A stretch of 35,396 bases of DNA from Glomus cerebriforme. Its lineage: Eukaryota > Glomeromycota > Glomeromycetes > Glomerales > Glomeraceae. This document shows, piece by piece, positions 9,880 to 20,462 of the stretch. Position numbers and translations under genes: made by a program. A model generated the notes under the pieces. The model was not told the origin of the DNA, searched no databases, and saw only the letters and a program-made list of their open reading frames with translations. The stretch lies in contig QKYT01000010.1 of assembly GCA_003550305.1 (NCBI GenBank), positions 123,668 through 159,063 on the forward strand. The letters are read 5' to 3'. Numbering within the stretch: the stretch's first letter is position 1; every line of letters begins with the position of its first letter.

Positions 9880-11948
9880 ATGAAATTGGNAAATAACGTT
9901 CATGTTTATTTAAAAAATTTATCTTATATTATTAATTATACAAATTCAGTTGATTATTTTTTTTTGTTATTAATATGTAGCTTCCGTTAAGCCGTAACTT
10001 AAGAAGAAATTGCTTCTTAATCAAATTGATGCAAATGAACTTCTTGATTGATTGTGGTTTAGATACTTTCTATTTTTTAGAATTTCCACCTCGTGATATT
10101 ATTGGATTAAAACCACAACAACATATATCAGTTGTTGTAGAAGTCTCTTCCAACATATCAGATCACTCTGATCATACATCATNTTTAAATGATGCTACTC
10201 CATCCAACGTCATATCAGAAAATAAAGAACATGATAGAAAACGTCGTAAATTAGACCATTTAATAGATTCAGCTNGTGATGGTAGTGGAGGTGCTGGTGG
10301 TGGAGGTCGTAGACGTGGTCAATTTCTAGTGGAAACACCAGAATTTAGTAGCATCGATTGGAATAGCATAGATTTCATATTTATTACAAATTATAATAAT
10401 ATGTTGGCTTTACCTTACGTTACTGAGTATACTGATTTCAAGGGAAAAATTTATGCTACAGAACCCACAGTATTATTTGGACGGTAAATGTTCTTATTAA
10501 ATATAATTATTTGAAATTATTTATTGATTAATTAAATTTCTTTTTATAGACAAATGATGAAAGAACTAGTACATTTCTTTGGTGATAGTGCACTTTAAAG
10601 TCGAACTCATTCACAACCTGGGTTTACAAATATTTTTACTGGTGTCAATACAGATAGAAAAGTTGCGAGATCTTTATATTCAATAGCAGACATTCAATCT
10701 TGTACTGATAAAGTGAGACCTGTAAGATTTGGAGAACACTTAGTAAGTTTCATTTATTACATATATTTTCAATAATTTTCAAACACAATTTCTAACATAC
10801 TCAGTAGAATTTATATGAACTCGAAGTTACTGCATATAGTTCGTTATTGTCTTGGTAGTGCTAATTGGATGATTGATTGTGGAAGAGAAAGGTATTTGAC
10901 TATTTTAGAATTTTTATTTTATTGTTTTTTTAACGAAAAAAAATTCTATGCTTTTTTTTTTCTTTACTATAGTGTATTCATCATCCACGGTACAAAATAC
11001 ACATCCTTTACCTTTTGATGAGACGGTATCCAATAATGCTGATGTTATCATTCTTAGCGACTTGCGTGATAAGGATGGAGTTAGATTTGAAAACACTCTT
11101 ATGGAAATTGAATAATAAAATTTTTAATCATATAATGTTTTAATATCAATAACTAACAATATGTTTTTAATTTAGCCAATACTTTAAAGAATAAAGGAAA
11201 TGTTTTATTTCCTTATACTATGAATGGAATTATTTTGATATAATAGATTTTTTGAATCAACACATAAGAACTATGGGATTACATGTTATTCCATTTTATG
11301 CAATATCTCCTATAGCTGAAGAATCGCTCAAAATATTCTAATATATGTGGAGAATGGTATATAAAAATTAATTTATTAATTAATTATTAGTAAATAAAAA
11401 GTTCTTTTACTAAATAATTATATTTATTTATTTGTATCATTAGGATGTGTACCGAAAGACAGCAAAAAATGTATTTACTAGATAATCCGATGCCTCATCA
11501 AGATATGATTGAGCAATTATCATTATACTATGCAACTAGGGCTGATAGATCACTGCAGGAAAAATATCAAGAACCATGTGTTGTCTTTGCAGGTCATCCA
11601 TCATTACGTAGTGGAGCAGCCATCAATTTTATCAGAAAATGGGGGAACAATTCAAATAATTCAATAATATTTACAGGTTTATATATTAATAATTATTTAT
11701 ATTATAATCTTAATAATTTCATAACTAATTAATTATGAGGAAGCAATGAAGGTTTACAAATAAAACCTACATATTTTCCAATTGATATTCGATTAACTGT
11801 TAATGAGATAACGAATATGTTGAGAGAAAAGAAACCTCAACATGTTTTATTTCTTCAAAAAATTATTGGCCGAATTTGCCAACCCTTATATGAGTGTTTA
11901 GATATTGTTAATATTTCCATTAATTTCAATTTGTTAGAACTGCTATGA
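9880..11948 (+). pseudogene. Integrator complex subunit 9 pseudogene, copy A (most complete)
   Basis: INTS9 is the catalytically inactive metallo-beta-lactamase/beta-CASP partner of INTS11 in the nuclear Integrator endonuclease module, which cleaves snRNA and other nascent RNAs. Recognisable segments, in order: a three-codon exon ATG-AAA-TTG (9880-9888) before a donor with an N; NFLIDCGLD; SIDWNSIDFIFITNYNNMLA with LPYVTEYTDF and YATEPTVLFGR (no metal-binding HxHxDH, as expected for INTS9); VTAYSS / GSANW; THPLPFDE and NADVIILSDL; GNVLFPYTMNG; SPIAEESL; GEW; PCVVFAGHPSLRSG; YFPIDIRL. Introns fit at 10484-10549, 10743-about 10805, 11357-11443 and 11677-11739. Breaks: in-frame TAA at 10596-10598, frameshifts near 10842, 11236 and 11333, and loss of everything after about residue 430, including the C-terminal INTS11-binding part. 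Ambiguous bases at 9890, 10183 and 10275. An inserted Gly-rich, low-complexity loop sits before QFLVET. Not expected to be functional. Confidence 0.85.
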
Positions 11949-12491
11949 CAGAAAATGTAAGAGGTCCATTTTAATATTGTAATTTGAATAGAACATTTTT
12001 TGATAAATTTCTGCATGAAAATTTAACTAAATTAACTATGATAATAAAGTAAATTGTTTTAAAAATGTATTTCAAATTTAAAAATTGAATCAATGTTAAC
12101 GAACCCTTTAAATTATTTTATTGATTAATGCAATAATTTAAATATTACATAATTATTAAAGTAATACTGAAGATTCAAATGCGGGTTAAAAAAACATCAC
12201 ACTTGTGATAGGTAGTAATTATCCTATCCTATTAATACTATTAATATAGACAATTTTTAATAGAAGATCGTGGATAAAAGGAATTCATTGATAAATAACG
12301 TAAATTTGAGCATTCTTTATAAGTAAATGTATTGTTTTTTCCTTTTTTTATCTTTTACTAAATAAATTTATACTCATTTATAGATTCTTTTTATATCATG
12401 ATTATTATGTTTAATGATTCTAATCATGGAATGGGCCAAGAATATTTAAAATTTGACATTGTACACGTGTCACTTTTAATTAATTTTCTTT

Positions 12492-12912
12492 AAACTTTCT
12501 CTTTATGTTTATTTACTTTGACTTTTAAAAGTTTTTAATTTGTGTTACATACAAATAATGCTATATAAATTTCTTTCCGAAAATCTTTCATCAGAACCAC
12601 TTATTACATTAAATTGTTTTAAAAAAAAATTTCTCACTTCTTTCAGAATAAAAAAAAAAGTCAAAAAAAAAAAAAATAAAAACAAAAAATACTGTATAGT
12701 CCACAAATCCGAGAATTTATTACTATTAAGTCGTCTTAACTTTCGTAGCTCGAGCATAACAGTTTTTGAGATTGCTTTGAAAAACAAGGACACAATTTTC
12801 ATTTTTGAGAAACTTCCCCCAAAAATAATACAAATGGCTCCCATTTAATATTTTTATCGTTTCGGATTACTTTTTGTTCTATCCGTATTTTGTTTTGAAT
12901 ATTTGTGTGTCC
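12492..12912. repeat. arm of a long inverted repeat (partner 4599-5212)
   Basis: The outer blocks 12492-12646 and 12802-12912 match the partner in reverse complement; the middle is diverged. It abuts the hairpin element starting at 12920. Confidence 0.6.
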
Positions 12913-12919
12913 CAAATCA

Positions 12920-12999
12920 ACCCATCGGCCTAAATTAGGAAAGTATCGTTGGTACTGTCTTAAGGCATTATTGTAATGGGCCGATTCAGGCCGATGGGT
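12920..12999. mobile_element. 80-bp hairpin miniature element
   Basis: Terminal inverted repeats of 16 bp, ACCCATCGGCCTAAAT and ACCCATCGGCCTGAAT (reverse complement of the right end), match at 15 of 16 positions. The interior also contains GGGCCGATTCAGG just before the right arm, a partial copy of the arm. No coding capacity. Confidence 0.65.
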
Positions 13000-13209
13000 A
13001 GCTTTTTATGCTTTTTTTATATGATCCTATCGATTTTCGGAAAATTATCATACATGAAATAATGAACAGCTTCAAACATGCAATTAGCCAATAATTAATA
13101 ATAACGGACTTTATTCCTAACAAAAACTTCCTTTGAATGTATTATTATCAAAGTTATAATGATTAGCTTTTAAATCATTCCATGATGCACCCCAAAAAGC
13201 TTTTATTGA

Positions 13210-13302
13210 AAGGAGAGCTAAGCCGGATCGATATCATGTCGAGCCGAGCCGCGGCTTGCAGTCAATTGAGCTCAGCTCGTTTGAGCCGAGCTTTGAAGCC
13301 TA
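13210..13302. repeat. G+C-rich patch with GAGCCGAGC-type repeats
   Basis: GAGCCGAGCC, GAGCTCAGCTC and GAGCCGAGC recur within 90 bp, with the small palindrome GCCGCGGC. The patch is far richer in G+C than its surroundings and is probably a degenerate simple repeat or transposon fragment. Confidence 0.45.
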
Positions 13303-15573
13303 AATAATTTTGATTTTTTTTTATTGACAATACGGATATGCTATGCAGAGATCGAAAATTTGTTGTGCACAGATTAGCAATTTACCTACGCAAAAGTCAA
13401 TATTTTCGGCTTATGCGGAGATCAAAATAAAACTAAAACAGTATAAAAAAATTTTTTTTATGAAAAATCTTTTTATCCGAAAATTTATAACTGAAATTTA
13501 TATAAACATGCGTATATTTTTTTTACAACAAGGTTTAAAATATTTGTTACTCTAAAAAAAGGTTTTTTATTTCTTTATATGATGTAGCAGTTGTTCAATA
13601 TAAAAAAAAAAATTTCAAATAGGAAATAAATGTATAAGTCCGTTGGCGTTCTTTAAATTTAATATTTAACAATAATAATCTCATTTTACGGAGATAAGTT
13701 CAAATCTACAGAGACAGTAAAAAGAAGCTTGTCTTGGTTTAATTGAGAAAACTTTATAATGTTCCACGTATGGCATACGTTTTCTTCTCAATCATGTGAT
13801 TCAAATAAAATTTGAAATTCTAACGGTTAAAAAAACAAAGAAATATGTACAGTAGACGTTACGTTAATTTTCGTGAATAATCAAAAGGTATATTGGAAAT
13901 AGTTAATATTATCCGGAAGATTTTTTTTTACATATTGTAAAAAATTTTTTGTCGTACATTAATGCATCTATTGATTATAATTTTAATCTTTTAATGTTTA
14001 TTTTTTCATTTATCTCCGTTATCCTGAATGAATTATGATTAGGAAATTCGTAATGTTGATCGTAAATAAACTGTAATCTTAGTGATGATGCTATCATAAC
14101 ATATGGCCTATCTTTGAAATTAATAATATACTTATTCTCATGATGCTGACTAATAAAAGATTATGATTGAAAAAGAAGATACGACAGCATACATTTTCAT
14201 TGTCATCCTTTCAAGTTTTGCTCAAAAAAATCACGGCGTAAAACGATATAAAAGTTAATGGGCATGCTCAATTGTTTGGCCAATTGAAATTTGAAACTGT
14301 ACTTTAAAATAGTCTATTAAAGTTACTTTAATGGTTACCTTTTTTGTTCTAATTTTTTTTCAAAATTTTTGCTCGTATTTTTCTCGCAAATAAGAAATTA
14401 TGATAAAAAAATTTTTTTCTTTATAATTTCTGCCACAAACTTTTAAACAATACATTTCATTGTATTAACAACTCGATTTATTTCCTAATTAATAATAGCA
14501 ATTAGAGTGCGACTGATTATCTATCCATTTGAATAATATTTCGTAAACGGATTAAAGGACTTTTATAAATAAACACGTGACACAGTTTTAATTTCATTAA
14601 TTTATGGATGATACTTTTAATACTGCGTTAAGAAATCATCCATAATAATAAAAAAGAGTAGATTTTTAGGAAACTTAATGAAAGCCATAATTAAAATATA
14701 ATTTTTCATTGTCCCTACTGGGCAAATGTATAATTTTTCAAAAATTCACATTTTATCACGTGATATCAGTAAACTTCGCAACCGTGATGATATAACATTC
14801 ATCACAATATAAACTTGATTATATGAATATTTTTCAACCCTATTTTTTTTCTGTGCATTTATTTTAATTAACTATATAAATGTGCTTTGCTTATTTTATA
14901 AATTTAACTACAATTGTCCATATTGTTCATATTTCTTTAAAATAGTGAGTGCACGTGAGTATTACATGGCGTGCCACAAACTGCGACTGTCCAATTTTTA
15001 GTAGTTTACGCGCATAAAAAAAAATAGACATGACCGATCTTTATTTATTATAAATCGATAAATTTATGCATAACGTTCTTTTTGACATTTCTCATAGAAT
15101 GTTTTCTCCTTTATTTGGTTAACTAAATTTTAATTTATAACTTATTGATTTAATATAAATATAAATAAAAAAAACTTTTTAAATGGTTATATAGCATGAT
15201 GTCTAGTGACCCCATAAACCACCTATTAAAATTTTTTTGTTACTCAAAATAATTCTTAATTGGCGTTAAAATAATTTCTTTCAACTATTTACTTTTATGT
15301 AAGTTTCAGATGTATACATATATTTCTGTGAATTTTTAATTTGTTTTTTTTACGCCAAAAATCTAAAATTAATTTGTAACACCAAATATATTATCAGATG
15401 TAAAATAATTTTTTGAAATTGTAATATTTCTAAAGATAAAAACTTATAATGTATCTTCCGTTGGCGTTTTCAAACTCTGATTTCATTTGTTAAAAATTGG
15501 CCACAAAACAAATACGTGCGTCATTACTTCTTCCTTTTTTCAAAAATATCCAATTTCAACGAAATAAATTATT

Positions 15574-15653
15574 TCTGATTTGATGGAATTCAATGTCAAA
15601 TTTTAATTCTTACTTGAAACGCTTCCAATAAACTTTCTGATTTCTGGTAGTAG
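15574..15653. repeat. dispersed direct repeat, copy 1 (copy 2 at 28521-28601)
   Basis: Shared landmarks: CTGATTTG, TTTTAATTC, ACTTGAAA(C/T)GCTTCCAATA or GCTTGAAATGC, then TTCTGATTTCTGGTA. Both copies are in the same orientation. Confidence 0.7.
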
Positions 15654-16284
15654 AGTAATTTACTATAACTGTAGGATTTCGATCAAAAATCCGAATCATA
15701 ACGATCAAAGATTAATTATTTGCATGTGTATTCACGTGACTATATGCATTAAATTTTATATTATAAAATTTATTGTAAAAAAAAACATAAAACCATTTTT
15801 AAATAAAAAAGAAATTTATGATTTAAAATTTTAAAATCACTCATGTAAATTTTCGCCAGTAAGGATATTCAAGTGAAAATCTAAACGAGTAAACTGATCA
15901 ACATTTTCGGTGAAGTCCGCCTATCAAAGTTTCCTAAAGTTTATTTAACGAAAACATTGATTTTTGCGGATGAATTTTGTTTAACAATTATATCATATGT
16001 TCCCCTATTAAACGCCGAGCAATATCATTATTTTTTTTTTTTACCAATGAGAAAAGAAGTTTCGCAGAGCGACAAAATTGATTTCCTAATTTAAAATATC
16101 ATTTAACTATAATAGAATTCATTTTACTTTATTTTACTTTGAAAGTGGTACCAAACCTGACCGGGGCCAGCCCTGAGTTAGAGTTGGACCATCAATGTGT
16201 TATCTTTGTCCGATATATGCAACTATCAAAATTTTTTTTATTTAAACCCATAAAAATTTTGCAAGTATGTGAATTTTGTAAAAC

Positions 16285-16439
16285 NNNNNNNNNNNNNNNN
16301 NNNNNNNNNNNNNNNNNNNNNNNNNNNNNNNNNNNNNNNNNNNNNNNNNNNNNNNNNNNNNNNNNNNNNNNNNNNNNNNNNNNNNNNNNNNNNNNNNNNN
16401 NNNNNNNNNNNNNNNNNNNNNNNNNNNNNNNNNNNNNNN
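16285..16439. other. assembly gap (155 N)
   Basis: A run of N covers the 5' part of the Asn/Gln-rich gene. The same interval in the partner (30539-30814) is about 276 bp, so the N count probably understates the missing sequence, or this copy carries a deletion. Confidence 0.95.
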
Positions 16440-16727
16440 TCTGACTATCAACAATCCATGAATGGCATTTCGGGCAATAATNTTATTAATTCATCTGATC
16501 ATAATCATCAACAGCCATTATCTAATGACGCTCCAAACAATGACCATACTTATCAGCAACCCATGACTAATAATGCTTCACCACAATCGCAATACATTGA
16601 TCAAAATCCTAATGTCTTCCATTTACTTGGTTCATTTAATATTACAATAAATTCTCCTCAGGCAACTATTATTATTATGCCGGCGACTAATTCAGATATT
16701 CGAAATCAGCCCCAGCAAGATAAATGA
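16440..16727 (+). CDS. Asn/Gln-rich protein, 3' part only (paralogue of 30593-31102)
   Basis: 95 visible C-terminal codons ending in TAA's equivalent TGA. About 70 of 95 residues are identical to the complete paralogue at 30593. The product is rich in Asn, Gln and Ser, with two copies of a motif around DHNHQ/DHTYQQP, and closes with a short hydrophobic beta-like stretch (ITINSPQATIIIM) and a polar tail ending QPQQDK. The start and about 70 residues fall in the gap, so whether the gene is intact cannot be judged. One ambiguous base at 16482. Function unknown; the composition suggests a largely disordered protein. Confidence 0.65.
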   Translation, partial: SDYQQSMNGISGNNXINSSDHNHQQPLSNDAPNNDHTYQQPMTNNASPQSQYIDQNPNVFHLLGSFNITINSPQATIIIMPATNSDIRNQPQQDK

Positions 16728-16969
16728 ATTACTGTATTTAAGACATAATGTTACACAAAATATAGGAATTTATTTTTTTTTTATTTTCTTTATTTTCTTT
16801 TATTTTTTATATAAACTGTTGTATGATATTTAAATAAAATATTATTATTTTAACAAATGATAGACNATAATAATTTTTATATACAATTGAATGTTCTAAA
16901 TTCTTTTAATCTTATGACAGGTACTCTTACTGTAGTGATGTGAAGTCGATGAGCCTGATGAGGCTGTTG

Positions 16970-16995
16970 GGGGTCTAGGATAAGTCTTAGACCCC
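16970..16995. repeat. 10-bp stem hairpin in a G+C-rich transposon-end-like sequence
   Basis: GGGGTCTAGG pairs with CTTAGACCCC across a 6-nt loop (one G-T wobble). AGGATAAG occurs twice, inside the hairpin and at 17001-17008, and a GATCCCCC closes the block at 17008-17015, immediately before the inverted-repeat arm. Likely the end of an unidentified mobile element. Confidence 0.45.
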
Positions 16996-17015
16996 TGGTC
17001 AGGATAAGATCCCCC

Positions 17016-17408
17016 GACAAATATTTTGCAATGATTACCACTTCGCAGAAACAAATCACGTGAATTCACGAACTTTTGGCCACGGATTCTTTACATTTTT
17101 TAAAAAAACTATTAGAAATGAAGGGCTATTCACTACGAAATTAAAAGTAAAAAAAAACAAATTTATCAAACAAGTGAGAAACTAATATTATAGTTATATA
17201 ATAGAGCAGATGATTGATTAAAATGGTTTTTTTTGGATAAGGGCAATCAAAATAGCCCGTCCCTATCAAAGTATTGAATATAACAATATAATATACAGAG
17301 TCAACTCACAATTTAATGAAACCTCTGAGTTTTACCTCAAATTCGTTATAAGATTATAGCGAAGAATTTAATTGGCTAATTTGTGATAAGATATTTAAAG
17401 TATTTGAT
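17016..17408. repeat. right arm of an inverted repeat (partner 9341-9709)
   Basis: Reverse complement of the left arm in two blocks, 17016-17190 and about 17335-17408. The 150 bp between blocks are not shared. Confidence 0.8.
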
Positions 17409-17675
17409 TTGGTTAAACTCACGTGTTGGATATATGTACAATGATCTCTCTGAAGCTTTTGACATTGAGACATTGACATAACACCGTCTCCAGATTTGAA
17501 ATTCTAAAACAAGGCCATTATAATATTTGAAAGTCTGAAAGTCCTCTATTCTTTTTTGTACAGATTTGCATAAATTACTGGGTTGTGCTATATTTACTAC
17601 ATGCGTGGTAAATCTATCAATAGACATTTAAATTTATTAGATTTAATGATACTCGAATTAGGATTTTGCTAAATG

Positions 17676-17698
17676 TCACCGGCGGTGATCGTCACCGC
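17676..17698. repeat. overlapping CACCG palindromes
   Basis: TCACCGGCGGTGA (17676-17688, one-base centre) overlaps GCGGTGATCGTCACCGC (17682-17698, 7-bp arms, 3-bp loop). Only one of the two hairpins could form at a time. The preceding ATGTCACCGG also begins the tandem array at 18175. Confidence 0.6.
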
Positions 17699-17935
17699 AC
17701 ATGAAAATTTTTTACTTTATTTGAATTTTCGACTAATATATTAACCTAATCATATTATAAACACTATTAGTATGTATAAATTTGTGAATAGAAAAGGGGT
17801 TTCTAAGGTTAGAAGAGTTGTTTAGATAGTTTTTGAGGAAAACATGAAAATTTGATTTTTACACTTTTTTTTTAAGTAAAAATTTTCAGATTGATATCAA
17901 AACATTTATTTAACATATCTATTATTTAAATTTTT

Positions 17936-18153
17936 AAAACTATACTATTTTTTTTTTTTTTTTTTTAAGTTAGTACGACAAGAATTCTTGTGTACTGTTG
18001 TACAAATGCGCAATAAAAATCATTTAATTTTTTGAAACGCTTTTTTAACAATGACATTCCATAAACAATAATTACAATAAAAAAAAAATGAATTTTTAAG
18101 GGAATCTATAAAGAGAACAAGTTGCCAAGCGTCGCCTCATGACTTTATGAGTC
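17936..18153. repeat. dispersed direct repeat, copy 2 (copy 1 at 6129-6284)
   Basis: Longer than copy 1 by about 60 bp inserted between TTTTTTGAAAC and GTTGCCAAGC. Ends at ATGAGTCCATGACG, next to a tandem array. Confidence 0.8.
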
Positions 18154-18168
18154 CATGACGATATCACA

Positions 18169-18259
18169 GGTTATAATGTCACCGGTAGATTATAAGTATC
18201 ACTAGTAGATTATATTGTCACTGGTAGATTATGACATCACTAGTAAATTATGATGATCA
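18169..18259. repeat. degenerate tandem array of about 19-20 bp, five units
   Basis: Units resemble GGTAGATTATAATGTCACT: starts near 18169, 18184, 18204, 18223 and 18242. Unit ends alternate between CACCGG, CACTAG and CACTGG. Confidence 0.7.
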
Positions 18260-18507
18260 TCAGATATTACAAAACCCCGCCGCACTTATGATAAAAAAAA
18301 CCATAATTTCTCTGTAATATTGAAAGTACGTAACCGTGAAATTACTGTTCAATTTTTTTCCGGGAAATTTTTTCTTATCATAAGTCACACTTAGATGGGT
18401 GGGTATAACTTAGTGATTTCATGTGGAGTGAAATACAGAGTTTTTCTAAAAAAAAATCCTGGTTATGAAAGATCCGGGTGAGTCGACAATACAGTATGCA
18501 TGCGCCA

Positions 18508-18632
18508 CCAATGAATTTAATGAAAGTGTTATACTGTATGTTAACGGCAAATTAAATTGTTTCATAAAGTAAGAATCAATAATGCACATTCCTTATTAAG
18601 AAGGTACTTAAGATATGGATATGATTGATTAT
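18508..18632. repeat. inverted dispersed repeat, arm 1 (partner 26553-26669)
   Basis: The reverse complement matches 26553-26669 through AATCAATCAT, CCTTCTTAATAAGGAAT, ATTATTGATTCTTACT, ACAATTTAATTTGC, GTTAAC and ACAGTATAACACTTTC. Immediately outside lies GCATGCGCCAC, also found at 27356-27366. Confidence 0.75.
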
Positions 18633-19076
18633 ACGCTAATGTCGAAAACTATGCAACCATAAAGTATATTATAGTTTACTAGTAATTAAAAATTCGTATC
18701 AATCATATACAGTATGTTTAAAATATTATAAAATTCATCTATGTTTCAAGGCTGACTTGGATAGCTAATTGTTTATTACATAACGATCTAGTTCGGTAAT
18801 ATACTCAGAATTTTTTTCACTTACCAGTTACGTGACTTAAGCACGCTTATTTGTCACGTGAAACTGTCCATATTTGAATTTTATAATATAAAAATGCAGC
18901 TGCTATCAATCACTATCGTTTCAGTTTACAAAAAAAGAAAATAATAATAACATTATCTAATAGAACTGTAATTTTTTTAAATTTAGAAAGAACACAATTA
19001 AAATCTTTAAATTTAATAATATAATAAATCGGTTGGTTGCTTGGACAAAAAAATTGATTTGTTAAACTTGTCTGAC

Positions 19077-19723
19077 GTGTTAAACTAAATGTTTACTAGA
19101 AATTACTTGTATTACTTATTTTTTTACGCCAAAGAATCTTCTAATATTAATGAAAATAAAGCACCGAATACAGTCAAGTTTTTTTTGTATTTTTCATATA
19201 AAATTTTTTATTATAAAATAAATAAAAAATTAATAATATCCATATCAACCGATAAAATTAGTTTGCGTGATGTTTTCAAAAATAGTGTCCGTAATCTTCT
19301 TTGTACTCTTGGTCGTCTCCGAAGAATAACCTTAAACCTGAAAGTAAATTTATCTTAAGGCTCTAACGAATATATCATAATACATCCATTAATCACCTGA
19401 TGACTTAAGGATTTTTAACAAGTGCATTAGTCAATTCATTATTATATAACGACTCCGAAATTAACAAATATAAGATATAAAAAAATTCAAAAAGGAAATA
19501 ATGACGCGCGTCATTATTTTCTGAATCGGCAAATAACGGAACGCGTAAATAAGTTACTCCGAATTAATTGCAACGATTCAATTAATTAAACATTAAATCA
19601 TCTTTTTCAATTATGATAAATATATTCGGCACTTTATTCAGTATAAAAATCATTAATTTTAGAAGGTTCTTTGGCGTAAAAAGTATAATATAAGTAATAC
19701 ACTCCAATCAGCTAGTTTAACAC
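19077..19723. mobile_element. 647-bp foldback element with ~95-bp imperfect terminal inverted repeats
   Basis: The left arm 19077-19170 and right arm 19621-19723 are inverted copies: both begin GTGTTAAACTA and share GTATTACTTA, TTTTTACGCCAAAGAA, CTTCTAA-ATTAATGA and CCGAATA. The interior is non-coding and includes a perfect 24-bp palindrome at 19496-19519 and a CGGAACGCGTAA motif at 19537-19548. No transposase; a non-autonomous DNA transposon is the simplest reading. Confidence 0.7.
19496..19519. repeat. perfect 24-bp palindrome with CpG core
   Basis: AAATAATGACGC followed directly by its reverse complement; the centre is GACGCGCGTC. Located inside the foldback element. Confidence 0.9.
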
Positions 19724-20462
19724 ACTATTATAAGCATTTTTATAGTTTGATAGTTTATTAGATTGTTAAATTAAAATTTCTATTCAATTTCTATTCCTGT
19801 TTCAACTGCCGCAACTCTTAATATGCAATATACGTAGCAAGATACAACAAGATAAAAAAAATCAATGATGGTTTGTACTTTGTAAGTGCATATAAGTACA
19901 AGAAACTTAATTGTATCGATTTTTTATTATTATTTACTATTTATGCATAAGAACGAAAGAAAGAATAACTCTTTTTACTTTATGTTAAGAAATTAGTATG
20001 GCGTTGCGTACAGGAAAAATACCGTAATTAAATAAGTGGTGTGAATTTTTCTGCCATAAAAAAAATTAAATTGGAAAATTTCGGAAAACTTTATTACGCG
20101 TTCCGATATGACTCAATAATTAACCTTTAATTTGCATATTATTATAATAAGTACTATTAATGTGTTAATTTTAAAAAAATAATAATGATGTTCTTAATGA
20201 AAATAATGTATTGTATATAGTGTATTTTTACTACTTTTTTTTTGATTTGACTATAATTTAAAAAATAAAAAAGTCTTACAATTGTCTTACATAATATAAA
20301 AATCGATGTTTTGATATTTTATCAATATATTGCTTATACGAAATATCTTATTTTTAAATTTATCTATGTCATTATTAGTATAGTGAAAATACTTTACTAA
20401 TATAAGATGTATATATTTTACATCACCAGATTTTGAGCTGGAAAAATTAAATGTTAATTTAT

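Larger units (their letters stand above)
11949..16042. other. 4.1-kb gene-free, repeat-containing stretch
   Basis: Holds the inverted-repeat arm 12492-12912, the hairpin element 12920-12999, a G+C-rich patch 13210-13302 and a dispersed direct repeat 15574-15653. Open frames at 12540-12848 (both strands) and 13343-13555 are low-complexity. Five CACGTG sites lie here (12464, 14574, 14757, 14952, 15733). Confidence 0.65.
16043..16910. repeat. segmental duplicate carrying the Asn/Gln-rich gene (partner 30275-31315)
   Basis: Homology includes about 240 bp of 5' flank (TTGATTTCCTAATTTAA, ATCATTTAACTATAATAG, GTTATCTTTGTCC, TTTTGTAAAAC), the gene's 3' half, and the 3' flank to ATACAATTGAATGTTCTAAA. 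The 5' part of the gene is lost in the assembly gap. Confidence 0.85.
17409..20462. other. 3-kb gene-free stretch rich in repeats
   Basis: Contains the small palindrome 17676-17698, direct repeat 17936-18153, a tandem array 18169-18259, an inverted-repeat arm 18508-18632 and the foldback element 19077-19723. The open frame 19089-19358 lies inside the foldback element and is not credible. Confidence 0.65.

Noticed and set aside
12540..12848. Overlapping ~100-codon open frames on both strands
   Set aside because: Lys/Phe homopolymer-driven, no domain, and the region is an arm of a repeat (partner 4599-5212).
16139..16454. Open frames running through the assembly gap
   Set aside because: Most codons are N; only the frame continuing into 16440-16727 is supported by the paralogue.
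16970..17020. Helitron 3' end
   Set aside because: A hairpin is present, but no CTRR terminus follows at the proper distance and no Rep/helicase is found.
16877..17059. 60-codon minus-strand frame
   Set aside because: It crosses the G+C-rich hairpin block and part of the inverted repeat; its composition reflects the element, not a protein.
19089..19358. 89-codon frame
   Set aside because: Begins in the left arm of the foldback element and has no domain; not considered a transposase.
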